Positions 1 through 10,920 of a stretch of DNA of 64,000 nt are shown in pieces. Origin of the DNA: Nitrospira sp. (GTDB lineage: Bacteria > Nitrospirota > Nitrospiria > Nitrospirales > Nitrospiraceae); contig JABMDL010000018.1 in the NCBI GenBank assembly GCA_015903945.1, positions 16,715-80,714 of the forward strand. The letters are read 5' to 3'. The first letter of the stretch is position 1. Every line of letters starts with the position of its first letter. The notes beneath the pieces are model-generated. The model worked only from the letters and a program-made list of their open reading frames with translations. It searched no databases and had not been told where the DNA came from. The position numbers and the translations under genes were made by a program.

Positions 1-1867
1 TTCGCCCCCATTTGATCTCCATCATCTTGCCGCACTTCTCGCAAGGGATGTCCGTGGGCGGCTCGACGATATCCTTGGGGCCGGGAATCGTCTTGGCCCG
101 CTCCAGTTCTCTGGTAAACGGCGTATAGAAGTCGCGCACCGCCGTGACCCAGGGCTTGGTCCCCTCTTCCACTTCATCGAGCTGCTCTTCCAACTGCGAG
201 GTGAAATCGACATTGATGAGTTCGGGGAACCCCTTCATCAGGAAGTCATTGACCGTCCGGCCGGTTTCCGTCGGAACCAACCGTCCTTCGGTCTTTTCCA
301 CATATTTGCGATCTTGGATCGTCGAAATGATCGCCGCGTAGGTCGATGGGCGGCCGATGCCCTTTTCCTCCAGCTCCTTGATCAGCAACGCCTCGTTGTA
401 CCGGGGCGGCGGCTGCGTGAAGTGTTGCTTCGAGGTCAGGCCCTCGACCGTTTGCCCCTCTTGCTCAACCAGCCGCAGTTGCTCGCCCTCGGAGAGGGCC
501 GGCAGTTGCCGTTCGCTGTCGTCCTCCTCCTGATCGGCTTTCGGCTTCTGCGACGGCAACTCCTTATCGACTCCCTCCAGGTAGACAATCGTATGGCCCG
601 GGAACTTCACCACCGTGCCCGTGGACCGGAAGATGTATGTATCCTTTGTTCCGACCGGCGACGAATCGATACGCGTCACGTCTAAGATCGCCGGCACCAT
701 CTGCGACGCGATGAAGCGGTTCCAAATCAGTTTGTACAGATTGTATTGATCCGGATCCAAATACTGGCGGATCGATTCGGGGTCGCGCGCCGCCGCCGTC
801 GGACGGACCGCTTCATGCGCCTCCTGCGCGGCCTTCTGCGTCTTGTACACGTTCGGCGTCGCCGGCAGATACTCGGCCCCGAATCGCGACTGGATGACGT
901 CCCGCGCTTCGGCCATCGCCTCGTTGGAGATGCGGGGCGAGTCGGTTCTCATATAGGTAATGAGGCCGGTTGCCCCTTCGGCGCCGATTTCGATACCTTC
1001 GTAGAGCTGCTGCGCCAGCGTCATCGTCTTCTTCGGCGAGAAATGCAGTTTGCGGGCGGCCTCCTGCTGCAAACGGCTGGTAATGAACGGCGCGACGGGG
1101 TTTCGTTTCTTCTCCCGACGCTCGACCGACTGCACGACGAACGGCTTGCCGTCAATGGCCTCCACCACGCGCCCGGCCTGCTCGGCGTTTTCGATCGACG
1201 CCTCCTCCCCGTTCATACTGTGGAGCTTGGCTTCGAACGACGGCGGAGCGGCGCCGGCCAGCAGCGCCGTAATCGACCAGTACTCCTCCGCCCTGAAGGC
1301 TTCCCGTTCCGCCTCCCGCTCGCAGATCAACCGCATGGCGACAGATTGCACGCGCCCCATACTGAGCCCGCGCCGCACTTTGTTCCAGAGCAGCTGGCTG
1401 CCTTGATAGCCGACGATGCGATCCAACACACGGCGCGCCTGCTGGGCGTTGACCAGCTTCATGTTGATTTGCTCCGGCGACTGCAGCGCGCGCTTGATCG
1501 CCGACTCGGTGATCTCGTTGAACCGGACCCGGAAAATTTTCCCGTCCTTCTTTTTCTTTTTCGACTTCCCCAGCAATTCCTGTTCGATGTGCCAGGCGAT
1601 GGCCTCCCCTTCTCGATCGGGGTCCGGCGCCAGGAAGACCTTATCCACCTCTTCGGCCTTCTTCTTGATATCGGCCAGCACCTTCGACTTGCCCTTGATC
1701 GTCACGTACTGCGGTGCGAAATCGTGTTCGAGATCGACGCCCAGCTTGCTGGTCGGCAGATCCTTGACGTGGCCGACCGAGGCCATGACCGTATAGCCGC
1801 GCCCCAGATATTTGGTGACGGTTTTCGCCTTGGTCGGCGACTCAACGATGATCAGAGACTTTGCCAT
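1..1867 (-). CDS. topA: DNA topoisomerase I (C-terminal end outside the window)
   Basis: Type IA topoisomerase that relaxes negative supercoils by breaking one strand. The ATG at 1865-1867 opens a protein starting MAKSLIIVESPTKAKT, the N-terminal TOPRIM motif with its conserved Glu. The acidic DPDREGEAI motif follows near residue 100. The active-site tyrosine segment (LITYMRTDS) lies near residue 305. At the window edge a zinc-finger pair CEKC begins, so the C-terminal zinc-ribbon region and the stop codon are outside. About 622 codons are present. It is the last visible gene of a minus-strand run after dprA, with a 108-bp gap between them. Confidence 0.97.
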   Translation of the reverse strand, partial: MAKSLIIVESPTKAKTVTKYLGRGYTVMASVGHVKDLPTSKLGVDLEHDFAPQYVTIKGKSKVLADIKKKAEEVDKVFLAPDPDREGEAIAWHIEQELLGKSKKKKKDGKIFRVRFNEITESAIKRALQSPEQINMKLVNAQQARRVLDRIVGYQGSQLLWNKVRRGLSMGRVQSVAMRLICEREAEREAFRAEEYWSITALLAGAAPPSFEAKLHSMNGEEASIENAEQAGRVVEAIDGKPFVVQSVERREKKRNPVAPFITSRLQQEAARKLHFSPKKTMTLAQQLYEGIEIGAEGATGLITYMRTDSPRISNEAMAEARDVIQSRFGAEYLPATPNVYKTQKAAQEAHEAVRPTAAARDPESIRQYLDPDQYNLYKLIWNRFIASQMVPAILDVTRIDSSPVGTKDTYIFRSTGTVVKFPGHTIVYLEGVDKELPSQKPKADQEEDDSERQLPALSEGEQLRLVEQEGQTVEGLTSKQHFTQPPPRYNEALLIKELEEKGIGRPSTYAAIISTIQDRKYVEKTEGRLVPTETGRTVNDFLMKGFPELINVDFTSQLEEQLDEVEEGTKPWVTAVRDFYTPFTRELERAKTIPGPKDIVEPPTDIPCEKCGKMMEIKWGR

Positions 1868-1975
1868 GACAACTCCATTCACACATAAAAGGTCGCCCCA
1901 TCCGTATCAAATATCTCGGGTTGATGCAACTAGAACGGCGGAAGCTGCACATTCAAGATCGGCAGAGGCGCAGGG

Positions 1976-3097
1976 TCAGAGGCGGATGTACTGTTGGCCC
2001 GGCAGTTGGCGCACACGCCCTGACAATTCCAGAGACAGCAAGCTGGCAGCCACTTTGGCAGCGCTCAGCCCCGTCGCTTCGATCACCATATCGACGGACC
2101 GCGCCTCATACGATAACGCCTCGTACACCGGACCGTCCTCGCTGCTCAACGGGGCATGCGGGAGTGCCGACGCAGCCTCGACGCGCAACGCGGCCCGGAG
2201 CCGTGCGTCGATCTGAGGCAGAATGTCGTCGAGAATGTCTTGCGCCCGCTCAATCAAGGTCGCCCCTTCTTTGATGAGACTGTTCGATCCCCGGCAGGCG
2301 TCTTCTTTCACGGAGCCCGGGACGGCAAATACCTCACGGCCCTGCTCCAACGCCAACTTGGCCGTAATCAGCGATCCACTGTCCTTTGCGGCTTCGCTCA
2401 CGAGCACGCCCAACGAGAGCCCGCTGATAATGCGGTTCCTCCGTGGAAAGTGATGGCTCAGCGGAGACGAGCCGATCGGCAGCTCGGAGAGAACCGCGCC
2501 GTGCGCTTCGATGCTGCGCCGCAATGCCTGATGCTCCGGCGGATACGTCCGATCGATGCCGCATCCCAGTACCGCGATCGTGCGCCCCTTGCCCGCCAGC
2601 GCACCGCGGTGCGCCGCCGCATCGATGCCACGCGCCAGACCGCTCACGATCGTCACGCCTGTGCCGGCAAGATCTTTGGCGATCTCTTCGGTCACGACCC
2701 GGCCGGACGGCGTCGCGCGCCGGCCTCCCACGATCGCCACCGCGACGTCGTCCTGAGCCGACAAGGTCCCGCTCACATACAGCAACGGCGGCGGGTCGGG
2801 AATGGTTCTGAGCCGTGCGGGATAGGACCGGTCGAAGACGGTGAGGACGCGGATCTTGAGATGCTCGGCGGTTCTGATTTGTTTCTCGATCTGGTGACGG
2901 ACAAGGGCCGGAAGTCCGCGCCGGATCGATTCGGCCAGCTCGGAACTGCACCCGGTCTGGATCAGATCATCCAGTTCCGCCGACAGCACGGCATCCGGCG
3001 AGCCGAACGCCTGCACCAACTTGAGCAGCGTGCGGTCGCCCACACCGTCAATCGCTTGCAGTGTCAGCCAGGAGACGAGCGAGCCTTGATCCATCAC
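1976..3097 (-). CDS. dprA: DNA-processing protein DprA/Smf
   Basis: DprA loads RecA on incoming single-stranded DNA during natural transformation. The 373-aa protein has an N-terminal helix-hairpin-helix region (LQAIDGVGDRTLLKLVQ). A Rossmann-like core follows with AIVGGRRATPSG, SGLARGIDAAAHRGAL, AVLGCGIDRTYPPEH and HFPRRNRIISGLS. The C-terminal winged-helix domain ends in GRVRQLPGQQYIRL. It starts 8 bp after the rng stop, so the two are probably cotranscribed, and topA follows; dprA-topA adjacency is common in bacteria. All motifs are intact. Confidence 0.96.
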   Translation of the reverse strand: MMDQGSLVSWLTLQAIDGVGDRTLLKLVQAFGSPDAVLSAELDDLIQTGCSSELAESIRRGLPALVRHQIEKQIRTAEHLKIRVLTVFDRSYPARLRTIPDPPPLLYVSGTLSAQDDVAVAIVGGRRATPSGRVVTEEIAKDLAGTGVTIVSGLARGIDAAAHRGALAGKGRTIAVLGCGIDRTYPPEHQALRRSIEAHGAVLSELPIGSSPLSHHFPRRNRIISGLSLGVLVSEAAKDSGSLITAKLALEQGREVFAVPGSVKEDACRGSNSLIKEGATLIERAQDILDDILPQIDARLRAALRVEAASALPHAPLSSEDGPVYEALSYEARSVDMVIEATGLSAAKVAASLLSLELSGRVRQLPGQQYIRL

Positions 3098-3105
3098 ACT
3101 GTCGA

Positions 3106-4614
3106 TTACATCATGACCAGATCGTACTGCTCGAGGTGCAACTGGTTATCCGGCATGATCACGATCTTGGCCGAATACTCCTGTTCCAAGTTTTCCACCC
3201 CATGGCGCTCTTCATCTTGCAGCAACTCGGCCACCGTCGGATGGGCTCCGACAACAATTCGGTGCTGGTCCTCGGACGGTTCGATGCGGCGGATCTCCCG
3301 GAAGATTTCATAGGCCACGGTGGTCGGGGACTTTGTATAGCCACGTCCTTCGCAGTACCGGCAGGGTTCGGACAATGAGCGCAGCAAGTCCTCGCGCACG
3401 CGCTCCCGCGATATTTCGATCAATCCGAGATCCGAAATTCTGGAGATCCGCGTGCGCGCCTTGTCGGAGGCCATGGCATCCATTAGGGCATGGTAGACCT
3501 TGTCGCGGTTCTTCTCCCGCTCCATGTCGATAAAATCGACGATGATGATGCCGCCGATGCCCCGCAGTTTCAGCTGATACGCGACTTCTTTGGCCGCCTC
3601 CAAATTGTTCCGGAGGATCGTCTCTTCCTGGTCCCGTTTCCCGACGAACCGGCCGGTATTGACGTCGATCACCGTCATCGCTTCCGTATGATCGATCACC
3701 AAATATCCGCCCGACTTGAGCCAGACCTTGCGGCTCATCGCCCGGGTAATCTCCTGCTCCACCCCCAAGTGATCGAACAGCGACTCCTCCTTGTCGTAGA
3801 AATGGATCCGCGAGGTTTGTTCGGGGGAAAACCGCTGCACGAAATTACGAATGGCGTCGTATTCCTGCCGGGCATCGATCCAGAGCCGGTCCACTTTCTT
3901 GCTGAACAGGTCCCGCACCACGCGGAAGCTGAGGCTCAAGTCGCTGTGCAGCAGCGCCGGCGCACCCAGCTGATCCCGCTTGGTCAGAATGTCCTGCCAG
4001 AGGACGTGCAGAAAGTCGACGTCGGACTTGAGTTCCTCCTCCTTGACGCCTTCGCTGACCGTCCGGACGATGTAGCCGAAGCCGGGACGGCGGACGCGCC
4101 GCATGACGTCCTTCAGCCGCGCCCGCTCCTCATCACGCGGAATCCGCCTCGACACGCCGATATGATCGACATTCGGCATGAACACCAGGTACCGGCCGGG
4201 CAATGACACGTAGGTCGTGACCCGCGACCCCTTGGTGCCGATCGGTCCCTTCGAGATCTGGACCATCAGCTCTTGACCTTCAGTTAAGAGCTGTTCGATC
4301 GGTTTTGCGCTCTGCCGTTTCGGACGGAGCACATCCGAGTCCTTGTCATCCTCCTCGGCCTCGACCAACATATCCCCCGGCTCCGCATCCACCGAAAGAT
4401 CGGACACGTGCATGAAGGCTGCCTTCTCCAAGCCGATATCCACAAATGCGGCCTGCATGCCGGGAAGAATCTTGGCGACCCGACCTTTATAAATATTTCC
4501 GACATAGTCCTTGTGCTTGGCACGGTCGCCGAACAAATCGGTAACCACACTCCCATCAAGAACCGCCACGCGGGTTTCTTCCCGCGCGACCGTAATTGCA
4601 ATCTCTGTCCCCAT
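3106..4614 (-). CDS. rng: Ribonuclease E/G family endoribonuclease
   Basis: Single-strand endoribonuclease for rRNA maturation and mRNA decay. The ~500-aa protein has an S1-like domain (YVGNIYKGRVAKILPGMQAAFVDIG), here carrying an acidic insert (EAEEDDKDSD). The RNase E/G catalytic block includes TVIDVNTGRFVG and IIIVDFIDM, which carry the metal-binding aspartates. The zinc-link motif CRYCEGRGY follows. The length fits RNase G, without the scaffold tail of RNase E. I chose ATG 4614 because AAGGAG lies 5 nt upstream; an in-frame GTG at 4620 overlaps that site. A 175-bp gap separates it from rodA. Confidence 0.95.
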   Translation of the reverse strand: MGTEIAITVAREETRVAVLDGSVVTDLFGDRAKHKDYVGNIYKGRVAKILPGMQAAFVDIGLEKAAFMHVSDLSVDAEPGDMLVEAEEDDKDSDVLRPKRQSAKPIEQLLTEGQELMVQISKGPIGTKGSRVTTYVSLPGRYLVFMPNVDHIGVSRRIPRDEERARLKDVMRRVRRPGFGYIVRTVSEGVKEEELKSDVDFLHVLWQDILTKRDQLGAPALLHSDLSLSFRVVRDLFSKKVDRLWIDARQEYDAIRNFVQRFSPEQTSRIHFYDKEESLFDHLGVEQEITRAMSRKVWLKSGGYLVIDHTEAMTVIDVNTGRFVGKRDQEETILRNNLEAAKEVAYQLKLRGIGGIIIVDFIDMEREKNRDKVYHALMDAMASDKARTRISRISDLGLIEISRERVREDLLRSLSEPCRYCEGRGYTKSPTTVAYEIFREIRRIEPSEDQHRIVVGAHPTVAELLQDEERHGVENLEQEYSAKIVIMPDNQLHLEQYDLVMM

Positions 4615-4789
4615 ACCCACTCCTTGTGCTGGAGAGCCGCCGCATGAGGGACGCGGCGGACGCAGGCACCCGCCCGAGTCCTCCGCTGATCATCATTCCC
4701 TTCACCATCTCACCGGCTCTCGACAAATTCATACCAATCATCTCATCACCGACGCGCCGCCGAACGGCCGCGCGTCCACAGTGACACGT

Positions 4790-5911
4790 TCAATAGAACA
4801 AACTCAACCGTCTTCGTTTCACATTCAACAGCAATCCCAGCGACGCCATGGTCATAATCGTGGCGCTCCCGCCATAACTCACCAGCGGCAAGGGGATGCC
4901 GACAATCGGGAACATCCCCGCCGTCATCCCGATATTCACCACGACACAGAAACAGAGCATCGAGACGATCCCCACTGCCAGCAATGCTCCCAACTGATCT
5001 TTCGCCTTGGACGCAATTTCCAGCGACAACCAAATCAGGGCGACAAACAGCACCAGCAGCACGAGGACGCCGAGAAAGCCCCACTCTTCCGCAAACACCG
5101 CAAAGACGAAGTCCGTATGGCCTTCCGGTAAAAACTTCAGCTGGCTTTGCGTGCCGCCGAACAGCCCCTTCCCGGTCAATTCGCCGGACCCGATCGCAAT
5201 TTTCGACTGCAGCGCGTGATACCCTTTGCCTCCCGGATCATAGTCCGGATTGACGAACGCCATAATGCGCTGTCGCTGGTAATCATGCAAGGACCCCCAC
5301 ACCCCTTCCCACGCGAAGGGAAACAGCATGACGGAAAAGAGCAGCATGACCCCCAGCGCCTGAGACCGCACCCCGACCATCAACAACATCGCGGCATAGA
5401 CCGCGACGAAGCTCAGGCCGCTGCCCAAATCCGGCTGCTTCAGAATCAGCAGAAGTCCCGGCAACATTAACAAACCCGGCAGGATCACACGCTGGAGCCA
5501 CCCCACGCGCGGCGCTTTCGAATAATAATGGGCCAGCACCAGGATCAGCACGAGCTTGGCGAATTCGGAGGGTTGAAACGTAAACGGTCCCAGCGCAATC
5601 CACCGTTGCGCGCCTTTACTCGCCCGCCCTTCGAACAGCACAAAGAGCAGCATCAGCAGCACGAGCGCGTAGGCGGGATAGGCCAGCCGCGCGAGACTGT
5701 GATAGTCCCAGACCCACATGACCAGGAAGGCCGCCGCCCCTAAGCCGATCCAGATCAGCTGCTTGAGATAATACGGCGCGATGCCGCCCTGCTGGTCGTG
5801 GGTCACGCTGTGAATGGAGAGCACGCCGAGGCCGAGGATGGCCAGGATGAGTCCCACATAGCGGAGGTCGAAATTGTCGAACCCGCGGGCCTCCGTCAAC
5901 CGATCGATCAT
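4790..5911 (-). CDS. rodA: Rod-shape SEDS peptidoglycan polymerase RodA
   Basis: SEDS-family glycosyltransferase that polymerises lipid II together with PBP2 in the elongasome. The 373-aa protein is almost entirely hydrophobic, with about ten membrane spans. It carries SEDS signatures such as WIALGPFTFQPSEFAKL and, near the C-terminus, GIPLPLVSYGGSATI. Its ATG overlaps the mrdA stop in an ATGA arrangement, so the two are translationally coupled. It is the last gene of the mreBCD-mrdA-rodA cluster. Confidence 0.97.
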   Translation of the reverse strand: MIDRLTEARGFDNFDLRYVGLILAILGLGVLSIHSVTHDQQGGIAPYYLKQLIWIGLGAAAFLVMWVWDYHSLARLAYPAYALVLLMLLFVLFEGRASKGAQRWIALGPFTFQPSEFAKLVLILVLAHYYSKAPRVGWLQRVILPGLLMLPGLLLILKQPDLGSGLSFVAVYAAMLLMVGVRSQALGVMLLFSVMLFPFAWEGVWGSLHDYQRQRIMAFVNPDYDPGGKGYHALQSKIAIGSGELTGKGLFGGTQSQLKFLPEGHTDFVFAVFAEEWGFLGVLVLLVLFVALIWLSLEIASKAKDQLGALLAVGIVSMLCFCVVVNIGMTAGMFPIVGIPLPLVSYGGSATIMTMASLGLLLNVKRRRLSLFY

Positions 5912-7779
5912 AATGGCTCCGGGGCTCGTCGAGCCGGCTTTGCCGTGGAGTCGTCAGCGGTCACGGCCGGCGCCGGTGATGTCAGCTTGATGTAGGTCTC
6001 GATGAGTTCCTTCGCCAGCGGAGCCGCCGCGGCTCCTCCATGTCCCATGTGCTCGGCCAGCACCGCGACCGCAATCTTCGGGGATTCGACCGGCGCGAAG
6101 GCGACAAACCAGGCATGATCGCGGAACTTCTTGGGGATATTTTCTTCCGGTCCCGTGCGGAGCGCCGCCACCTGCGCGGTGCCCGTCTTCCCGCCGATGG
6201 TCACGAGGGACGATTTCGCTCTGGTCGCCGTGCCTTTCGTCACGACCTCGGCCAGGGCTTCTTTCACAAGGCGGAAGGTCTCCGGCTTTGCCTTGACCTT
6301 GCCGCGCGGCACCGCCGGCAGTTCTTGCAAATTGCCGATCGTCCGGTCCATCACCGCGCGCACGAGCCGCGGCCGGTAATTCACACCGTTGTTGGCGACC
6401 GTGCCGATCAAACTCGCCATTTGCAGCGGCGTGACCGTCACATACCCTTGTCCGATCGCCGCCGAAATGGTTTCACCGGGTAACCATGGCGCGTTTTTCG
6501 CCTTTTCCTTCCAGGCGGTCGACGGCATGATCCCCGTTCGCTCAGACGGCAGTTCCACCCCCGTGCTTTGCCCGAGTCCGAACTCCTTGCCATACTCGGC
6601 CATCGTATCGATGCCCATCCGTTGTCCGACCGTATAGAAATACACGTCGCACGAATGAACCAGCGCATCGTGAAGCGCCACGGCGCCATGTCCGCTCGCT
6701 TTCCAGTCATGGTAGAGCCGATTGCCGAACTGGTACCCGCCGGTGCACGACACGGTGCTGGACGGCGCCATCGTTTTCGTTTCCAGCGCGGCAATCGCCA
6801 TGGGCACCTTAAAGGTGGAGCCGGGAGGATACTGTCCTTGAGAGGCGCGATTGTTCAAGGGACGGCCTTCGTCCTGCACGATCTCGACCCATTGCTTGGG
6901 CGTGAGTTCCCGCGAGAGGACGTTCGGATCGAATCCCGGCCGGCTGGCCATGGCCAGAATATCGCCGTTGGTCGGATCCAACGCCACGATGGCGCCGTAC
7001 TCCGGGCCCAGCAAATCCTCCGCCACCTTCTGCAGTCGCACATCGATCGTGAGATACAGGTCGTTCCCGGCCTGCGGCTGCTCGATGACGACCTCCTGCT
7101 TTTCGTTGCCATGGGCATCCACTTCGACATTTTTTTGGCCGGCCTGGCCGCGCACGTGACGGTCGAAGGATTTTTCCACTCCATATTGGCCGACCACGCT
7201 GCCCTGGTGGAGACCGGCAAACTCCGGCTTCTCCAATTGCTCGGCGGAGACTTCCCCGACATAGCCCAGGAGATGGGCCGCGATGACTCCGCCGGGGTAG
7301 TTCCGCTGCGACTCCACCTGGACCATGACGCCGGGAAGCTCCAGACGGTGGGATTCGATCAGCACGGCATCGCGCAAGGTCATGCGATCCTTCACCTTGC
7401 GCGGCAGCAACTTGCCGCCTTTGGCCGTCAGTTTTTTCCTGATGAGCGCCGGGTCCAGGCCGAGCAACTCGGTCAGTCGTCCGATCAACAGCTCACGATC
7501 CTTCACCTCCTCCAAGGTCACATAGAGGCTGAAGCTCGGCACATTGTTCGCCAGGAGCACGCCGTGACGGTCATAGATCAGCCCTCGGGCCGGTTCGAGC
7601 AAGACCTGCCTGGTCCGGTTGTTTTCCGAGAGGTCCCGATAGTAGGGCCCCTCTCGGACTTGCAAATGCCAGAGGCGCAGGCCGAGGAGGGCCACCACGA
7701 GCAAGAGTCCCACGCGGAGAATCATGAGCCGGCGATGGAAATCGCCGAATTCGGTTTCTGCGTAATTCCCCGCCGCCAT
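5908..7779 (-). CDS. mrdA: Penicillin-binding protein 2 (peptidoglycan D,D-transpeptidase)
   Basis: Transpeptidase that cross-links peptidoglycan made by RodA during lateral growth. The 623-aa protein has a short cytoplasmic tail and one membrane anchor (MILRVGLLLVVALLGLRLW). A PBP dimerisation/pedestal region and the transpeptidase domain follow. The active-site SxxK is in PPGSTFKVPM, SCD stands in the SxN position, and KTGTAQV is the KTG box. ATG 7779 (MAAGNYAE) starts 8 bp after the mreD stop; the frame stays open upstream but would overlap mreD and add an unlikely Arg/Gly-rich leader. Confidence 0.96.
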   Translation of the reverse strand: MAAGNYAETEFGDFHRRLMILRVGLLLVVALLGLRLWHLQVREGPYYRDLSENNRTRQVLLEPARGLIYDRHGVLLANNVPSFSLYVTLEEVKDRELLIGRLTELLGLDPALIRKKLTAKGGKLLPRKVKDRMTLRDAVLIESHRLELPGVMVQVESQRNYPGGVIAAHLLGYVGEVSAEQLEKPEFAGLHQGSVVGQYGVEKSFDRHVRGQAGQKNVEVDAHGNEKQEVVIEQPQAGNDLYLTIDVRLQKVAEDLLGPEYGAIVALDPTNGDILAMASRPGFDPNVLSRELTPKQWVEIVQDEGRPLNNRASQGQYPPGSTFKVPMAIAALETKTMAPSSTVSCTGGYQFGNRLYHDWKASGHGAVALHDALVHSCDVYFYTVGQRMGIDTMAEYGKEFGLGQSTGVELPSERTGIMPSTAWKEKAKNAPWLPGETISAAIGQGYVTVTPLQMASLIGTVANNGVNYRPRLVRAVMDRTIGNLQELPAVPRGKVKAKPETFRLVKEALAEVVTKGTATRAKSSLVTIGGKTGTAQVAALRTGPEENIPKKFRDHAWFVAFAPVESPKIAVAVLAEHMGHGGAAAAPLAKELIETYIKLTSPAPAVTADDSTAKPARRAPEPL

Positions 7780-7787
7780 CCGATTAC

Positions 7788-8288
7788 CTACGTCCGGTAT
7801 TCCGATACAAACCGTTCCATGTTCAGACGGCTCCACGCCAGCCAATAGAGCGCGCCGCCCACTGCGCCGTCGAGTACCGCCTGGGGCAGCACCACCGTCT
7901 TGAGCGCCCACCACAGGCTCTGCTGGTCGTTGAGTGTCAGCACCAACGCGGTGAGCAGTCCGGACACACAGGAGGCGGCGAGGAGTCCCAGCACCAGCAC
8001 ACCCGGGGATACATACACAATATGGCGGCCGGCGACACCCGCGATGTATCCGACGGTTCCCTTCGTGACCATGCCGGCGGTCAGATCGGCCGCGGAAAAG
8101 AGACCCATGACCCAGCCCACGGCCAGCCCAACCAGCAGCCCTTCAAGTTCACCGCCAAAGAGGCCCGCCAGGCACACCACAATCAATCCCAGGTCCGGCA
8201 TCACCCCCCAGACAGCCGTATGCGGCAAGAGCACCGATTGCACCGGAATCAGCCCGGCGATAAGTCCTGCCATCACCAGCGTCTTCAT
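7788..8288 (-). CDS. mreD: Rod shape-determining protein MreD
   Basis: Integral membrane subunit of the elongasome. The 166-aa protein has five or six hydrophobic segments and the conserved MPDLGLIVVCLAGLFGGELEGLLVG region found in MreD. Family sequences are weakly conserved, so position between mreC and mrdA is important evidence. Its start overlaps the end of mreC by 4 nt (ATGA), implying coupled translation. Confidence 0.92.
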   Translation of the reverse strand: MKTLVMAGLIAGLIPVQSVLLPHTAVWGVMPDLGLIVVCLAGLFGGELEGLLVGLAVGWVMGLFSAADLTAGMVTKGTVGYIAGVAGRHIVYVSPGVLVLGLLAASCVSGLLTALVLTLNDQQSLWWALKTVVLPQAVLDGAVGGALYWLAWSRLNMERFVSEYRT

Positions 8289-9163
8289 GGCTTGCGCTTG
8301 ACCTTCGGATTGCCGGAACGCTCGCTTTCAGTCTGAAGATTGGGAGACTGGATCACCAGCACTTCTTCCACCCGGCTCATATCGACTTCCGGCGTCAGCT
8401 CGGCGGACTGGAACAACGCGCCCTCCGCTTTGTCGATCCGCGCGATCGTCCCGATGGACAAGCCGCGGGGAAATCCCCCGACCAGTCCGGACGTCACCAC
8501 CCGATCGCCCGGTCGCGCCGTCGACAGCAAGGGAATATATTTCAAGCGCGCCAGCCCGGATGTGGTTCCTTCGATAACCCCTTCATCCCGGGTCCGTTGA
8601 ACCAAACCGGCAATCGCATTGTTCGGGTCCGTCACCAGCAACACCACCGAGGTCGCGGCCGTGGTCTTGACGATCCGGCCGACCACGCCGGCAGGCGTGA
8701 CCACACCCATGTCCGGACGAAATCCGTCCGATTCCCCTTTGTTGAGGATGATCGCGCGGTACCAGTTCCCCGTATCGCGGCCGATCACTCGCGCCGCCAC
8801 CATCGGGAACATCTCTTGGCCCTTGAATTCCAGCAGAGCCGTCAGCCGTTCCGTCGCCGCCGCCGCTTCGCGCAACTGGCTGTTTTGCCCTTTGAGCTGT
8901 TCCAGCTCTTTCCGCAACTCCGTGTTTTCTTCCCGAACGCCTTGCAGCGCGACAAAACTGCTCCAGAAATCCGCGACACCCCCTTGAATGCCGGCCACCG
9001 CTCGGAGGGGCCAACTCACCACCCATCCGATCGGACTGCCGACCGCCTGAAACACACCTTGGAGCTGGTTGGGGAGCAGGAAAAAGCCGAGCAGCAGCAC
9101 GACGGCGAGCGCGAGAGCCAGTCGCCCCGCGTTATAGGGTGTGCGAAAATTGACCATCCGCAT
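8285..9163 (-). CDS. mreC: Rod shape-determining protein MreC
   Basis: Bitopic protein that links cytoplasmic MreB to the periplasmic synthases. The 292-aa protein has a short cytoplasmic N-terminus and one transmembrane helix (LALALAVVLLLGFFLLPNQL). A coiled coil (residues ~75-105, rich in Glu/Leu/Gln) and a beta-rich periplasmic domain follow (GVVTPAGVVGRIVKTTAATSVVLL, DRVVTSGLVGGFPRGL). It starts 15 bp after the mreB stop and overlaps mreD. Confidence 0.95.
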   Translation of the reverse strand: MRMVNFRTPYNAGRLALALAVVLLLGFFLLPNQLQGVFQAVGSPIGWVVSWPLRAVAGIQGGVADFWSSFVALQGVREENTELRKELEQLKGQNSQLREAAAATERLTALLEFKGQEMFPMVAARVIGRDTGNWYRAIILNKGESDGFRPDMGVVTPAGVVGRIVKTTAATSVVLLVTDPNNAIAGLVQRTRDEGVIEGTTSGLARLKYIPLLSTARPGDRVVTSGLVGGFPRGLSIGTIARIDKAEGALFQSAELTPEVDMSRVEEVLVIQSPNLQTESERSGNPKVKRKP

Positions 9164-9178
9164 GAGAGGGATGGGACC

Positions 9179-10751
<1,573 letters not shown>

Positions 10752-10858
10752 GGAATCTCCTTTGAATTATAGGCAATATAACAAAATCCTTTAGCCGGTA
10801 CAAACAAAGACCGTTCTTTGCACAGGACGATCTTCCGGCGTGTCGTGCGGCGGCCATC

Positions 10859-10887
10859 TTGCCTTCAACGAGGGGCGGACGTACAAT
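10859..10887 (+). promoter_or_regulatory. Putative sigma70 promoter of the SurA_N-like gene
   Basis: TTGCCT (10859-10864) and TACAAT (10882-10887) are separated by 17 bp. The start codon lies about 27 nt after the expected transcription start and is preceded by AGGAGAGGATGAC. The match is good but untested. Confidence 0.55.
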
Positions 10888-10920
10888 CCTCCCCGTGCTT
10901 CCTGAACAGGAGAGGATGAC

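Noticed and set aside
746..1888. 380-aa plus-strand open frame
   Set aside because: Antisense of topA, His/Arg/Leu-rich shadow.
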